A stretch of 64,000 bases of DNA, taken from contig CM060975.1 of assembly GCA_030765065.1 (NCBI GenBank), positions 261,587,816-261,651,815 on the forward strand, in the 5' to 3' direction. This document shows, piece by piece, positions 1 through 8,658 of this stretch. The DNA is from Deroplatys truncata. Taxonomy: Eukaryota; Arthropoda; Insecta; Mantodea; Mantidae. A program made the position numbers and the translations under genes. Under the pieces are notes generated by a model that saw only the letters and a list, made by a program, of their open reading frames with translations, did no database searches and was not told where the DNA came from. The first letter of the stretch is position 1; the number at the start of each line of letters is the position of its first letter.

Positions 1-629
1 CTGTATTTGCTAAACTCAACGTAGTTAGGTACTGGCTGCGAATAATTAAAGGTGATCAAACAACTCTGAGGGCAATATGTTATCGTCATCAAATGAACAA
101 CATAGAGCATCCAAAATGGTGGGCGGAGGGGTTGCAACGCGAATTATCAAAAATTGGCCTAAATGATATCTGGCAAAGGGGTAATGAAAATACACACAGT
201 GCCGTGAGAAAAGTCAAAAGACGATTATGCGATATAAACCGGCAGAAAATAGAATCTGAATGTAGACAAAGATCAACATTGGAGCTACAAAATGAAATAA
301 AAACTAGGTGGGGTAAGGAAACATGTATTTTGGAATTAGGTATAAAACAAAGGACTGGAATAGCATGGCTTAGGTTGGGAGGGTGGAAAGCTCGCAAGAT
401 TGGTGATGACGATGGCAGGAGGATTTGCCCATTATGCGAGGAACAAGAAGACTGGACGCATATTCTGGCAGCATGCGTGCAGACGGAGGGTATTAGGAAA
501 AAAACTATTACCGGAAGTATTTTTGGCTTCCAACAGACGGAGGACAGCATGCTGGGACATGATTCTAAACAGCCAAAAATGGCCAAGCTTGGGCACATAC
601 TTAATGGAAGTACGTGTACTAAGAGATAA
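1..629 (+). CDS. C-terminal end of a LINE (non-LTR retrotransposon) polyprotein, 5' partial
   Basis: The frame is open from base 3 to the TAA at 627-629, so the protein enters from outside the window and only its last ~208 residues are seen. Near the end is a CPLC...H...C cluster (codons 426-476) with spacing C-X2-C-X7-H-X4-C. This is the C2HC motif found at the C terminus of many LINE reverse transcriptases, past the RT domain. The upstream part (residues such as VRYWLRIIKG and PKWWAEGLQ) resembles the helical linker after the LINE RT domain. The catalytic RT and endonuclease regions lie outside the window, so activity and clade (R1, Jockey, I or similar) cannot be judged. No stops or frameshifts are seen. 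It is followed by a 3' UTR and a trinucleotide tail, as expected for a LINE 3' end. An ATG at 93 exists, but the reading frame clearly continues upstream of it. Confidence 0.75.
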   Translation, partial: VFAKLNVVRYWLRIIKGDQTTLRAICYRHQMNNIEHPKWWAEGLQRELSKIGLNDIWQRGNENTHSAVRKVKRRLCDINRQKIESECRQRSTLELQNEIKTRWGKETCILELGIKQRTGIAWLRLGGWKARKIGDDDGRRICPLCEEQEDWTHILAACVQTEGIRKKTITGSIFGFQQTEDSMLGHDSKQPKMAKLGHILNGSTCTKR

Positions 630-907
630 AGTGTTTATGTAATTTTTCTTTAAACATATTTGATGCTTGAGTACTTGTGCGCGACTGTGTGTGTGTGTGT
701 GTGTGTGTGTGTTTGAGCGTGTGATTCAGAGTTTTTTCCAAGTTTATATGTATGTATATAGTGCGATGATTATAAAAATAATAGTTGTTTTCTGGTTGAT
801 ACTGCAAGTCACGTATACAGACCAGGTATTTTTCTAGAGAGCATGTACGGTCTTATGACCCATGTGACTGTGTTATGCAATTAATGTAATACTAAATACT
901 TAATAAA
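630..907 (+). other. LINE 3' untranslated region
   Basis: Non-coding stretch between the LINE stop codon and the TAC-repeat tail. It contains a TG dinucleotide run at 686-712 and a short TATG/TATA-rich stretch near 747-760. The sequence TAATAAATAC just before the tail could act as a polyadenylation-type signal. The assignment rests on position only. Confidence 0.5.
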
Positions 908-944
<37 letters not shown>

Positions 945-954
945 GCTGCTACTG

Positions 955-1001
<47 letters not shown>
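908..1001 (+). repeat. (TAC)n trinucleotide run, likely LINE 3' tail
   Basis: About 94 bases of TAC units with a few TGC interruptions near 944-955. It lies directly after the LINE 3' UTR. Several LINE clades end in a short-repeat tail rather than poly(A), so this is probably the element's own 3' tail. A pre-existing microsatellite used as the target is the alternative. A similar TAC run occurs without an obvious LINE at 61282-61331. Confidence 0.7.
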
Positions 1002-1002
<1 letters not shown>

Positions 1003-1039
1003 GGAATTGCCCCGTTGAGTTCTGCAACTTTTTTAGCCC
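1002..1039. repeat. Left flank of LTR-element target, part of an older repeat
   Basis: Short stretch between the TAC tail and the left LTR. Its end (TTTTTTAGCCC) continues at 9971 across the LTR-element insertion. The joined target resembles the repeat at 54990-55560, so the LTR element landed inside an older interspersed repeat. Confidence 0.4.
1036..1039. repeat. Target-site duplication, left copy (GCCC)
   Basis: GCCC directly precedes the left LTR and is repeated at 9967-9970 directly after the right LTR. Four-base target duplications are usual for gypsy-type integrases. Confidence 0.85.
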
Positions 1040-1420
1040 TGCAATGGTTCCGCTGTTTGACTGAGTTAGGGAACCCCGGCCAAACGAAAAGGGAAGCCCT
1101 AACGAGTGCCGTAGGGGAAAACAAAAGGAAACCAGAACTCTCAAAAATATACTACTATTGATAAGTTTGTTTTTGGGTACTTTAATGATAATAATAAACA
1201 AACATTAATAACCAGAACCGTAAAGCAACCATAAAAGAATAACTGTAAAACAAAAATGGCTTAAAGAGTAAAGCAACCAAAACCAATTGAGCAGAGCAGT
1301 AAAGGCAAGTTTTAAATACAGCAAAATTAAGTAAATCCAAAAATTCAACAAACCAAATCAATTTAGAAAGTTTATAAAACAAGGCCACTATAAACATCAG
1401 ACCAAAAAATTTAATTATGT

Positions 1421-1443
1421 TTAGCTAGTCAAAGACTAGCTAA
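1421..1443. repeat. Perfect inverted repeat inside the LTR
   Basis: TTAGCTAGTC, loop AAA, GACTAGCTAA: a 10-bp perfect stem with a 3-base loop. The same hairpin is at 9040-9062 in the other LTR. In the element RNA it would lie toward the 3' part of the LTR. Confidence 0.8.
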
Positions 1444-1650
1444 GAATGTTGAACAAGACCGAAACAGACTTTAATGAAATTCAGGAAACCGAGAGCTTCA
1501 AAGTCCAGCTAAGCTAGATGTAGATAGCTTTACAACCCAACCGTTTTCAGTTACAAAGTTTAGCATAAATGGGTGTAGCATAACTGGGTTTTAACTGCAA
1601 TTACTGCTCTCATAATTTACACAACAGAATATCTGTAATTTTGAATTAAC

Positions 1651-1885
1651 TATGCATTTTCAAAGTGCCCAAAATATGTAAAGCTCTACTCACAAATTTC
1701 TACTTATATTGCTTCTTGCCCTCCTTTTATCAAACTATGCAATTTCAAACGACAAATGCCAAAAGCTTTTCTCACAAATTTCACACTACTGATGCTTTTT
1801 ACCTTCATGAATCAAAATATGCATTTTCAAATTGCACAACTGTGTAAAGCTCTTATCACAAATTTTAAACTAACTATACACTGAA
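1651..1885. repeat. Three degenerate ~84-bp tandem repeats in the LTR
   Basis: Units begin at 1651, 1736 and 1818. Each starts TATGCAWTTTCAAA and carries AAGCT...TCACAAATTT about 40 bases later. The same array is at 9270-9504 in the other LTR. Tandem repeats in the upstream part of an LTR often hold enhancer sites; that role is inferred here. Confidence 0.7.
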
Positions 1886-2347
1886 AATCACGTACTGAAA
1901 ATATAACTCAACTGGAAAAGAAACAAAACACACTAAACCTATGAACAACTCCAAGAGCCAGTCACTTTACGAACTCTTATTTTCAAACACACATAACGTT
2001 TTCCGCCCCAAAATTCACTCACCATTACCAGGACATAAAACTGATAATAAAGCCTACCTTTACATAAGGTCGATCCACCGAAAATCACAAAGACGTTCCT
2101 TAAAAATTCATTACAAAAACTTCCACAATCCGCATCAGTAGTTGCCGGGCAGAGAGCTATCCCTGCAATGCGGACAGAAATCCACCACTCAGCGCGTACG
2201 GCCAAAGCACATGCCACGTCAGCAACCCACAGAGGAAAAAAAAGAGAGCACCAAAGAGAGCGTTAAGCAAAGGGGACAAGCAACGTAAAGTGACTGGCTG
2301 GATGTATAATACAGATACAAAACATAAAAAGAACACATAACAGCACA

Positions 2348-4085
2348 ATAGCCCCCCCCCAATCTGCGAGCTTGCGAGAAGGAAAAAAAATAACCATTTA
2401 TAGGAACTCGAGGAAAGGGAACAATAAGTAGCCAAAAGGGGAAACAACTAGGAAAACAGAAGGAACATGCTACACTGTAAGTAGACGAAGAAGGTAACTC
2501 CACACATACAGTCCGCAAACTTCAGTAGCTGACACTGAACACACAAGGAGAAGACCATAATTGAGGCAAGCAAACCCCAACAGTATATATCCCACGACGT
2601 AGCAACCGGGCAGCCATCCAAGGTGATGAAAAACTTAAGTATATAACTCCCAGGAACAGTCACAGGCGAAAATTTGCATCATAATTTTGGCAGCAATATT
2701 AAGCGGACAAGCCGCTAACCAGGAGTATAGATTTTTCTTTACTAATAACGTCGACACTGCAGACGGTTAACGCTAAGGCAGAAACTGAAGCGGGCCAAAG
2801 CATGTATAAAGTTGTCAGGATCCGGAAGAGGAGGCACAGGCTTCAGTATTTTAAACCACCAAATAGCGTCCGACGGTGAAATTCCCACGTAGGACCACCC
2901 GGCTGCACACACCACGAGAGCAGAAGAAACTTGCACAGCAGTCAGCACATCGCAACTCAAAGGTCCAGAACGTGTCCCCACAGAGTAGCACGAGGAAGGA
3001 AAAAGGGATGGTAGCCGAGAAGGATAAGAATCTGATACATAATAAAACAAAGCAGCAGAGGGGGCTCACAAAGCAAAATATAAACTTACTTATACAAACT
3101 AAATCATCGTCAATCAATTATAATTTTATAGACATATAAATACTGAATTTCACAATAAACCATGTGCATTTTTAAATTAGACAAGTATAGCATTACAATT
3201 ATAGAACAAGAATTAAACATGGTATGCAATGAAACAGCTATGAGACATAATGCACTAAATAACAACTATGTACAACAAAATAATAATTCACTTGCCCCGA
3301 CCCCACACAAACTATAACTGGGGAGAGGCAGGTGAACAGGGCATACCGGCAAGGCATCACCGGTGTGGAAGCATGAAAATTTTCCCAATAAGAACAATTT
3401 AATTAAGCTGACACCCACTGAAATTAAGTGACCTTACAAATATATATATATATATAATTATAATTTAAAATATTACCCCCAAAAATTAAATAAAAAAACA
3501 AAGGATATTAAATTCGAGTCAAATTTATAGAAACACAAAAGGTCACTCAAAATAACAGGATCAACAGCAAAGGTAGGCTCTGCGCAACAGCTAAATACCC
3601 CAGCAAGGGCGAATGGAAATGAGGCAAAACTTTCAGAATTAGATAACCATACATGTTACCATATTTATCTTGCACACTGACTTGAAAAGGAAATCATAAA
3701 TTCCTCCAAAATATTCAGGAACTCGCAAGTGACTGACTCTTGAATAGCCCTAGCACACGGACATAACCATACATTTTACGGGCAAACTGTAAAAGTTGGC
3801 AAGTATGCAACAGTGATATTCTCATGTGTCAAAGATCTGAAGACAAATCACTGGAGTTCTATATGCTAACATCCGAAAAGATACCATTACTGTAGGAGGA
3901 AAGGAAAGTATAATTGGGAGCTTTCATGAATATGGAAGGGATAAGAAAGGATGATTGGGAGAGGAATGGGACAGGATTTATCCCGGTTAAGGGAATGGGA
4001 CAAATCAAGAGCTCGCATGGGGCAGGATCGCTAATTCCTGAAAGTGAGTCACCCATCATCAGGACAATGCCAAGTGACTCACTTG
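2348..4085 (-). other. Long non-coding stretch between pol and 3' LTR
   Basis: About 1.7 kb separates the pol stop from the polypurine tract. Minus-strand frames here reach only about 100 codons and show no envelope features (no signal peptide plus fusion region plus anchor series). A hydrophobic 88-codon frame (2851-3117) was considered but has no support. A TA run lies near 3442-3458. Compatible with a decayed env region or a long 3' UTR. Confidence 0.6.
2352..2362 (-). promoter_or_regulatory. Polypurine tract of the LTR element
   Basis: On the minus strand a run ATTGGGGGGGGG followed by CTAT ends right before the 3' LTR (TGTGCTG). This is the position where plus-strand DNA synthesis is primed in LTR elements. 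The few pyrimidines at its end are slightly unusual. Confidence 0.7.
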
Positions 4086-7000
4086 CTACCCCGAGTTATA
4101 CAATTTAAGCTGAGACAGGTGAGCGCGGCGCCTGCAGGAAGAAGACAATTCTTGCAAAAGAACAGACACCCCCTTATAAATTCTGAGAATCTTAAACGGG
4201 CCAAGATAGCGAGGAGCTAACTTCGCGGCAAACGCATCTGCTTTCGAGGACTGAGGATAGTTACGGCACATAACAACATCTCCCACTTTGAATGGGGAGG
4301 GACGACGGGACGCATCGTATCGCTGCTTTCTCATAGAGTGGCCTCTACGCAGATTATTCAAGGCAGCCTTCCAATTAGTACGAATGGTATGCGGAGAATT
4401 GTCAGCCGGTAATAAATCATTTAACGCCCACAAATTAGCCAAAGGAGACGCAGGTTGGTAGGCAAATAACAATGAAAACGGCGTCGTCTTATGAACCTCA
4501 TGTCTCGCAGAATTGAAAGCAAACTGAAGTTGCTTCAAGTATTTATCCCAGCAATTGTGCTGCTGGTGATGATAAGCAATTAAAGCGGACTTAAGGTTAC
4601 GGTTGACCCGTTCCGCTAATGAGGGGTTAGGGTAATAAGGGGTAGTAGTAAAATGCTTAATACCCCAATCAAAACAAAAGGAACGAAAGAGACGCGACTT
4701 AAATTGCGAACCGTTGTCAGAGACCAGATATTGAGGAGCACCAAAAGATCCAAATGTTGTTCCAAGTTCCCGAATAGCAAGGCGAGCAGTAGCAGCACTC
4801 AGAGGTGAAATCCATACGAACTTTGAGAAAGCATCAGTAAGCACCAATGCAAAAATATTTCCCTGAATAGAACGAGGGAACGGTCCGATAAAATCTACAA
4901 ATAGTTTTTCCATGGGCGCGGAGGGAACCTCCGAAGCCAAATATCCCCAATTTGTAGCCTGCGCGGGTTTGGACAATGCGCAAATGCGGCAAGACTTAAC
5001 ATGCTTTCTTACATCGAAATCCATGCCCCGCCACATAAACTGTTCACGAATTCGATTTCTGGTTTTGGCAATGCCTAAATGACCCCCGAAAGGAGAATCG
5101 TGAAAATAACTGAGAATCATGGGAATAGCTGCCTTCGGAACTATGACTTTATAACGCCGATCAAAACTAGCTCTTCCCATCAAAACACCCTCATGAATCT
5201 TATAATCCTGCAGTGAAACTCCTGATTTAATTTGCTCAATAATTGAGGCCAACCCAGAATCGGTAAGTTGAAGTTCAGGTATACTGACAAACATTTCAGG
5301 AAATGCCGAAAATGAGAAGCTCTCAATCTGAGTATCCGCAGGAGCATCCAAAGTCTCGAAATAAACACACTCCTCAGTAGGTTCGGAAAATACCCGGGTA
5401 AGAGCATCCGCAATACAATTTTCTGAACCTCTGATAAAGGAAGGAGTAAACTTAAAGGCACCTATCCGGACACCCCAACGCGCAAGACGACCTGTCTTCC
5501 TTGGGACAGCTAACGCCCACGTTAAAGCCTGGTTATCGCACTCTAAAAAGAAATGCACATGTTCTAAGTACACCCTATACTTCTCCAATCCAAAAAGCAC
5601 CGCTAAGGTTTCTAATTCATATGTAGAAAATTTACGTTCTTCAGGAGATAAAGTACGCGAACTATAATAAATGGGACGACGACCTTCAGGAAATTCCTGC
5701 AACAAAACAGCCGCTAGCGCGCTAGCACTAGCATCCGTCTGTAAAATAAAGGGCATAGCAAAATCTGGAAAAGCCAAGACAGGAGGGTTTGAAATAGCCT
5801 CTTTTAGATCAACAAATGCCGCTTCCTGCTCCTCGGCCCACGCAAAAGTAACCCCTTTCCTACGTAAGCAATTAAGAGGTTCCGCCCGAGTAGAAAAATT
5901 TGAAATAAATTTAGAGAAGAAGTTAACCATTCCCAAAAATCGAGCCACCTCACGCTTATTCTTGGGTGCCGGAAAATTTCTAATAGCCTTAGTGCGATCT
6001 GGGTCTATGGTAATACCAGAAGGGGAAACCATATGGCCCAAAAATGATATTTGAGAGGTAGCAAAATGAACTTTAGACTGCTTAACTGATAACCCGGCGC
6101 TCTGTAGGCGACGAAAGACCTCATGTAAATGAACAAGATGTGAGTCAAAATCCTCGGAATATACTACAAGATCATCTAAGTAATGGTACAAATATTTAAA
6201 TTTTATGTCCGAAAACAAATTATCCAGCAAACGAGTGAGGACTTGCGCGCCCGTAGCCAAACCAAATGGGACCCTATTGAATTCATAAAGGCGCCAGGGG
6301 GTAGCGAAAGCTGTTAGATGCTTGGAATGTTCAGCCAAAGGAATCTGATGATAAGCATTGTTCAAATCCAGGGTCGTAAAAACGCGAGCCTTCGAAAAAT
6401 GATGAGCAGCTGTATGCAAATCGGGCAAAGGGGTACTTTCAATAAGGATTCTTTTGTTCAAGAGACGATAATCTATGACCGGTCTAAAATCCTGATCTCC
6501 CTTCGGTACTAGAAATATGGGGCTGCTGTAATTTGAAGTAGATGGTCTAATAACCCCTTGGTCAAGCATCTTCTGTATTTTCTCTTTTAATATAGCCATC
6601 TTCGGTGGTGTGAGCTTATATGGAGATAACTTGACCGGAGTAGAATCAGTTAACTGAATTTCATATTGAGTCAAATGAGTGACCCCTAAAACATCTGTAA
6701 ACAATGAATCAAATTCCCCAACTAAATGCTCTATTTGCTTTGCCTGTTCAGGGGACAAATGAGACAGAGAAGAAGTTGCGCAATTTTGGGTTACCAAATT
6801 AATATCTCCCAAAGTTAAAGGGGGCCGAGATGGTTTAAAATCCCTCACAAAGTCCAACTTTATCCGGGGAGCAAAATGAAAAGCGATCTGCCTAGTGGAA
6901 AAATCAATAGCCATCCCAGTCCTTGACATAAAATCGGCACCTAGGACACATGCATAAGGAAGCTTGGGAACGACAAAAAAACTATGTTTCCACGTAAAAC

Positions 7001-7274
7001 GTGGGAAACGTATAGTACATGATACCTTTTGAGTAACTTGAAAGGCCTGACCATTGACCATCAAACAAACCAACTGACACGTGGTTGCACGCGACATAAT
7101 ACATGGTAAATTTAACCTAAGCCAATCAAGCTGAATCAAAGAGACAGAACTTCCGGAATCTAATAACGCCAATAAAGGCAACTTCTCAAGAGAAACTTGA
7201 ACTAAGGGTTTACCCGAAAACGGATAACCACAAATACGCCGAGACAAACAAATGGTCGACTTAACCTTCTGGCG
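4086..7274 (-). CDS. pol: pol of gypsy-type element: protease, RT, RNase H, integrase
   Basis: Open for 1062 codons after the gag TGA and in the same frame. Numbered from the first codon after TGA: aspartic protease active site LLDSGSS (DSG 39-41); RT with FRPVIDYRLLNK and the YLDD catalytic box (365-368); RNase H acidic residues D514, E553, D580, D623; integrase zinc finger H725, H732, C762, C765; integrase core D794, D853, E888 (34 residues between the last two); and a GPY/F-like YLGPF near 1023-1027. No internal stop or frameshift is present, so the enzyme set looks intact. No chromodomain is recognised at the C terminus. There is no good ATG at the start, so it is probably made as a Gag-Pol product by reading through the TGA, or the TGA is a mutation in a once single ORF. 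Integrase following RNase H is the Ty3/gypsy order. Confidence 0.93.
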   Translation of the reverse strand, partial: RQKVKSTICLSRRICGYPFSGKPLVQVSLEKLPLLALLDSGSSVSLIQLDWLRLNLPCIMSRATTCQLVCLMVNGQAFQVTQKVSCTIRFPRFTWKHSFFVVPKLPYACVLGADFMSRTGMAIDFSTRQIAFHFAPRIKLDFVRDFKPSRPPLTLGDINLVTQNCATSSLSHLSPEQAKQIEHLVGEFDSLFTDVLGVTHLTQYEIQLTDSTPVKLSPYKLTPPKMAILKEKIQKMLDQGVIRPSTSNYSSPIFLVPKGDQDFRPVIDYRLLNKRILIESTPLPDLHTAAHHFSKARVFTTLDLNNAYHQIPLAEHSKHLTAFATPWRLYEFNRVPFGLATGAQVLTRLLDNLFSDIKFKYLYHYLDDLVVYSEDFDSHLVHLHEVFRRLQSAGLSVKQSKVHFATSQISFLGHMVSPSGITIDPDRTKAIRNFPAPKNKREVARFLGMVNFFSKFISNFSTRAEPLNCLRRKGVTFAWAEEQEAAFVDLKEAISNPPVLAFPDFAMPFILQTDASASALAAVLLQEFPEGRRPIYYSSRTLSPEERKFSTYELETLAVLFGLEKYRVYLEHVHFFLECDNQALTWALAVPRKTGRLARWGVRIGAFKFTPSFIRGSENCIADALTRVFSEPTEECVYFETLDAPADTQIESFSFSAFPEMFVSIPELQLTDSGLASIIEQIKSGVSLQDYKIHEGVLMGRASFDRRYKVIVPKAAIPMILSYFHDSPFGGHLGIAKTRNRIREQFMWRGMDFDVRKHVKSCRICALSKPAQATNWGYLASEVPSAPMEKLFVDFIGPFPRSIQGNIFALVLTDAFSKFVWISPLSAATARLAIRELGTTFGSFGAPQYLVSDNGSQFKSRLFRSFCFDWGIKHFTTTPYYPNPSLAERVNRNLKSALIAYHHQQHNCWDKYLKQLQFAFNSARHEVHKTTPFSLLFAYQPASPLANLWALNDLLPADNSPHTIRTNWKAALNNLRRGHSMRKQRYDASRRPSPFKVGDVVMCRNYPQSSKADAFAAKLAPRYLGPFKILRIYKGVSVLLQELSSSCRRRAHLSQLKLYNSG

Positions 7275-7277
7275 TCA
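7275..7277 (-). promoter_or_regulatory. In-frame TGA between gag and pol (possible readthrough stop)
   Basis: Codons read TTA TGA CGC CAG on the minus strand and the frame stays open for 1062 codons afterwards. This is either a programmed readthrough stop or a CGA-to-TGA change (a CpG-type mutation) in a former single ORF. Sequence alone cannot decide. Confidence 0.6.
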
Positions 7278-8531
7278 TAAAGGTCGAAACTGTCGCCCCT
7301 GATTAGAAACACGAAGAAAACCCCGATTCACGGTCCTCCTATTGGGACAATTTCGTCGAACATGGCCTTCCTGACCACACTGAAAGCATTTAATAGTGGC
7401 CCGACGACCAGAAACCGGAACAATGGCCGAAGAAGGAGCTGATACAGTGGTATTAGGAGTTGCTAATGAGCCCGGAGGCTCTGACAGACGCAGCCTATCA
7501 ACAAGCATAACTTCATTGAGTTTAGGTACCAATGCTTCCAACTGCTGCAAATTTGACGGCCGAGGTCCTAAAACCAAAGCCGACCTGACGACTGGATTGA
7601 GTCCTGATAAAATGACATCACAAATTTCCGCTTCCGTATCAGGGAGCACCAACACTAAAGCAATTTCCTTAACCCGAACCATATATTCTGTAAACGGTTC
7701 CGTTAGACCCTGAGGACGAAAATATACGTCTTGCATTATCCTCGTGCATTCCCTACGTGGAATGAACATGTCTAATAGGGCCAAATGAAAGCGAGTCACA
7801 GGCTCGGCCAAACCAGCACACCGCATTAAGAGGTCCAAAACTATCCCAGACACCTTGACAGATAATAATTCTATCACTTGAGCCGTGGGTACCAAATAAC
7901 GTTTAGCCATTAGCGTCAATCGAACAAGAAAATAGAGAAACTGTAAAGCCGATGGTACATCAACAATGTCGTTTAACTGAAAGCCCTCCACGAATTGTTG
8001 GAGGGGATGAGCGAGTCTAAGTGGCCGAAACGCAGATACCGCAATCGCAGGCTGAACCACATCCGACAATCCTTGATTATACAAGGGAGACGCCCCAGTG
8101 TCATTCTGTGTAGTCCCAAAATCTTCCTCCACCTTATGGGCTAATTCCTTAAACTGATCCTTTAACTTTTGCAACGCTATACAAGACTGCAAAGTAGGGA
8201 ATCTCTGTAAGACATAATCTAAATAGAACAAGTAATGCCGAATTCTAACTTGCCACCGGAGCAACTGTGCCTTAGAGGGAGAATCCTCGCGCCCAAAATC
8301 CATTAAATTATCCTGAATCTCTGCTAAGGCCAACGAGCAAGTGGACTCACACTTAGTCACTATCACGTGATCAATAGAAACAGTAATTATTGGAGCATCC
8401 TTAATTTGTCGAAAAACATCCAACATAATAGCCACTTCAGTTGTCATAGAACATTGACCTCCACGTACAACCAACTCTACCCACAATTCACCTTTCCGTA
8501 ATCTGTCCACATTACTAACCGATACCGCCAT
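7275..8531 (-). CDS. gag: gag of gypsy-type element (capsid plus CCHC nucleocapsid)
   Basis: A 418-residue frame ending in TGA at 7275-7277. The ATG at 8531 is chosen because it has a good context (CAAGATGG) and lies about 100 bases after the primer site. The frame is also open upstream, but that part runs through the primer site into the LTR. The middle (around residues 190-320) is helix-rich and has a PxxxCTRIMQDVYFRPQ..EPFTEYMVRV segment typical of retrotransposon capsid domains. A single zinc knuckle CFQCGQEGHVRRNC (residues 382-395, C-X2-C-X4-H-X4-C) lies just before the stop and should bind element RNA. It is followed directly by pol in the same frame. The protein would form the virus-like particle in the cytoplasm. 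Confidence 0.9.
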   Translation of the reverse strand: MAVSVSNVDRLRKGELWVELVVRGGQCSMTTEVAIMLDVFRQIKDAPIITVSIDHVIVTKCESTCSLALAEIQDNLMDFGREDSPSKAQLLRWQVRIRHYLFYLDYVLQRFPTLQSCIALQKLKDQFKELAHKVEEDFGTTQNDTGASPLYNQGLSDVVQPAIAVSAFRPLRLAHPLQQFVEGFQLNDIVDVPSALQFLYFLVRLTLMAKRYLVPTAQVIELLSVKVSGIVLDLLMRCAGLAEPVTRFHLALLDMFIPRRECTRIMQDVYFRPQGLTEPFTEYMVRVKEIALVLVLPDTEAEICDVILSGLNPVVRSALVLGPRPSNLQQLEALVPKLNEVMLVDRLRLSEPPGSLATPNTTVSAPSSAIVPVSGRRATIKCFQCGQEGHVRRNCPNRRTVNRGFLRVSNQGRQFRPL

Positions 8532-8634
8532 CTTGATACTACGGATATGGTACAAGTAAGAAAATGAGATCCGGAGAATACAGAGCAAACAACAAACCCA
8601 AAAATATTCCCTAACCAACACAGACAAATCAATT

Positions 8635-8652
8635 AACCACGCTCTGCTACCA
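8635..8652 (-). promoter_or_regulatory. Primer-binding site, initiator tRNA-Met type
   Basis: On the minus strand TGGTAGCAGAGCGTGGTT begins 6 bases after the end of the 5' LTR. It matches the complement of the eukaryotic initiator tRNA-Met 3' end at 16 of 18 positions, with the first 11 exact. The tRNA sequence is from memory. Confidence 0.8.
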
Positions 8653-8658
8653 GTAATT

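Larger units (their letters stand above)
1040..2347 (-). repeat. 3' LTR of the gypsy-type element
   Basis: Identical to 8659-9966 except at one base (1748). In element orientation it starts TGTGCTG and ends CATTGCA. It carries three degenerate ~84-bp direct repeats (1651-1885) and a perfect 10-bp-stem hairpin (1421-1443). A TATAAA on the minus strand at 1371-1376 is a possible promoter element, but no start site can be fixed from sequence alone. At 1.3 kb this is long for a gypsy LTR. Confidence 0.95.

Noticed and set aside
89-598. 169-codon minus-strand frame opposite the LINE end
   Set aside because: Antisense shadow of the LINE coding end; no domain.
881-1201. Frames with long Val or Ser runs
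   Set aside because: Produced by the TAC trinucleotide run.
2742-3117. Two minus-strand frames of about 90-100 codons after pol, considered as env or accessory genes
   Set aside because: No signal peptide, fusion or anchor series and no similarity; hydrophobicity fits AT/GC skew.
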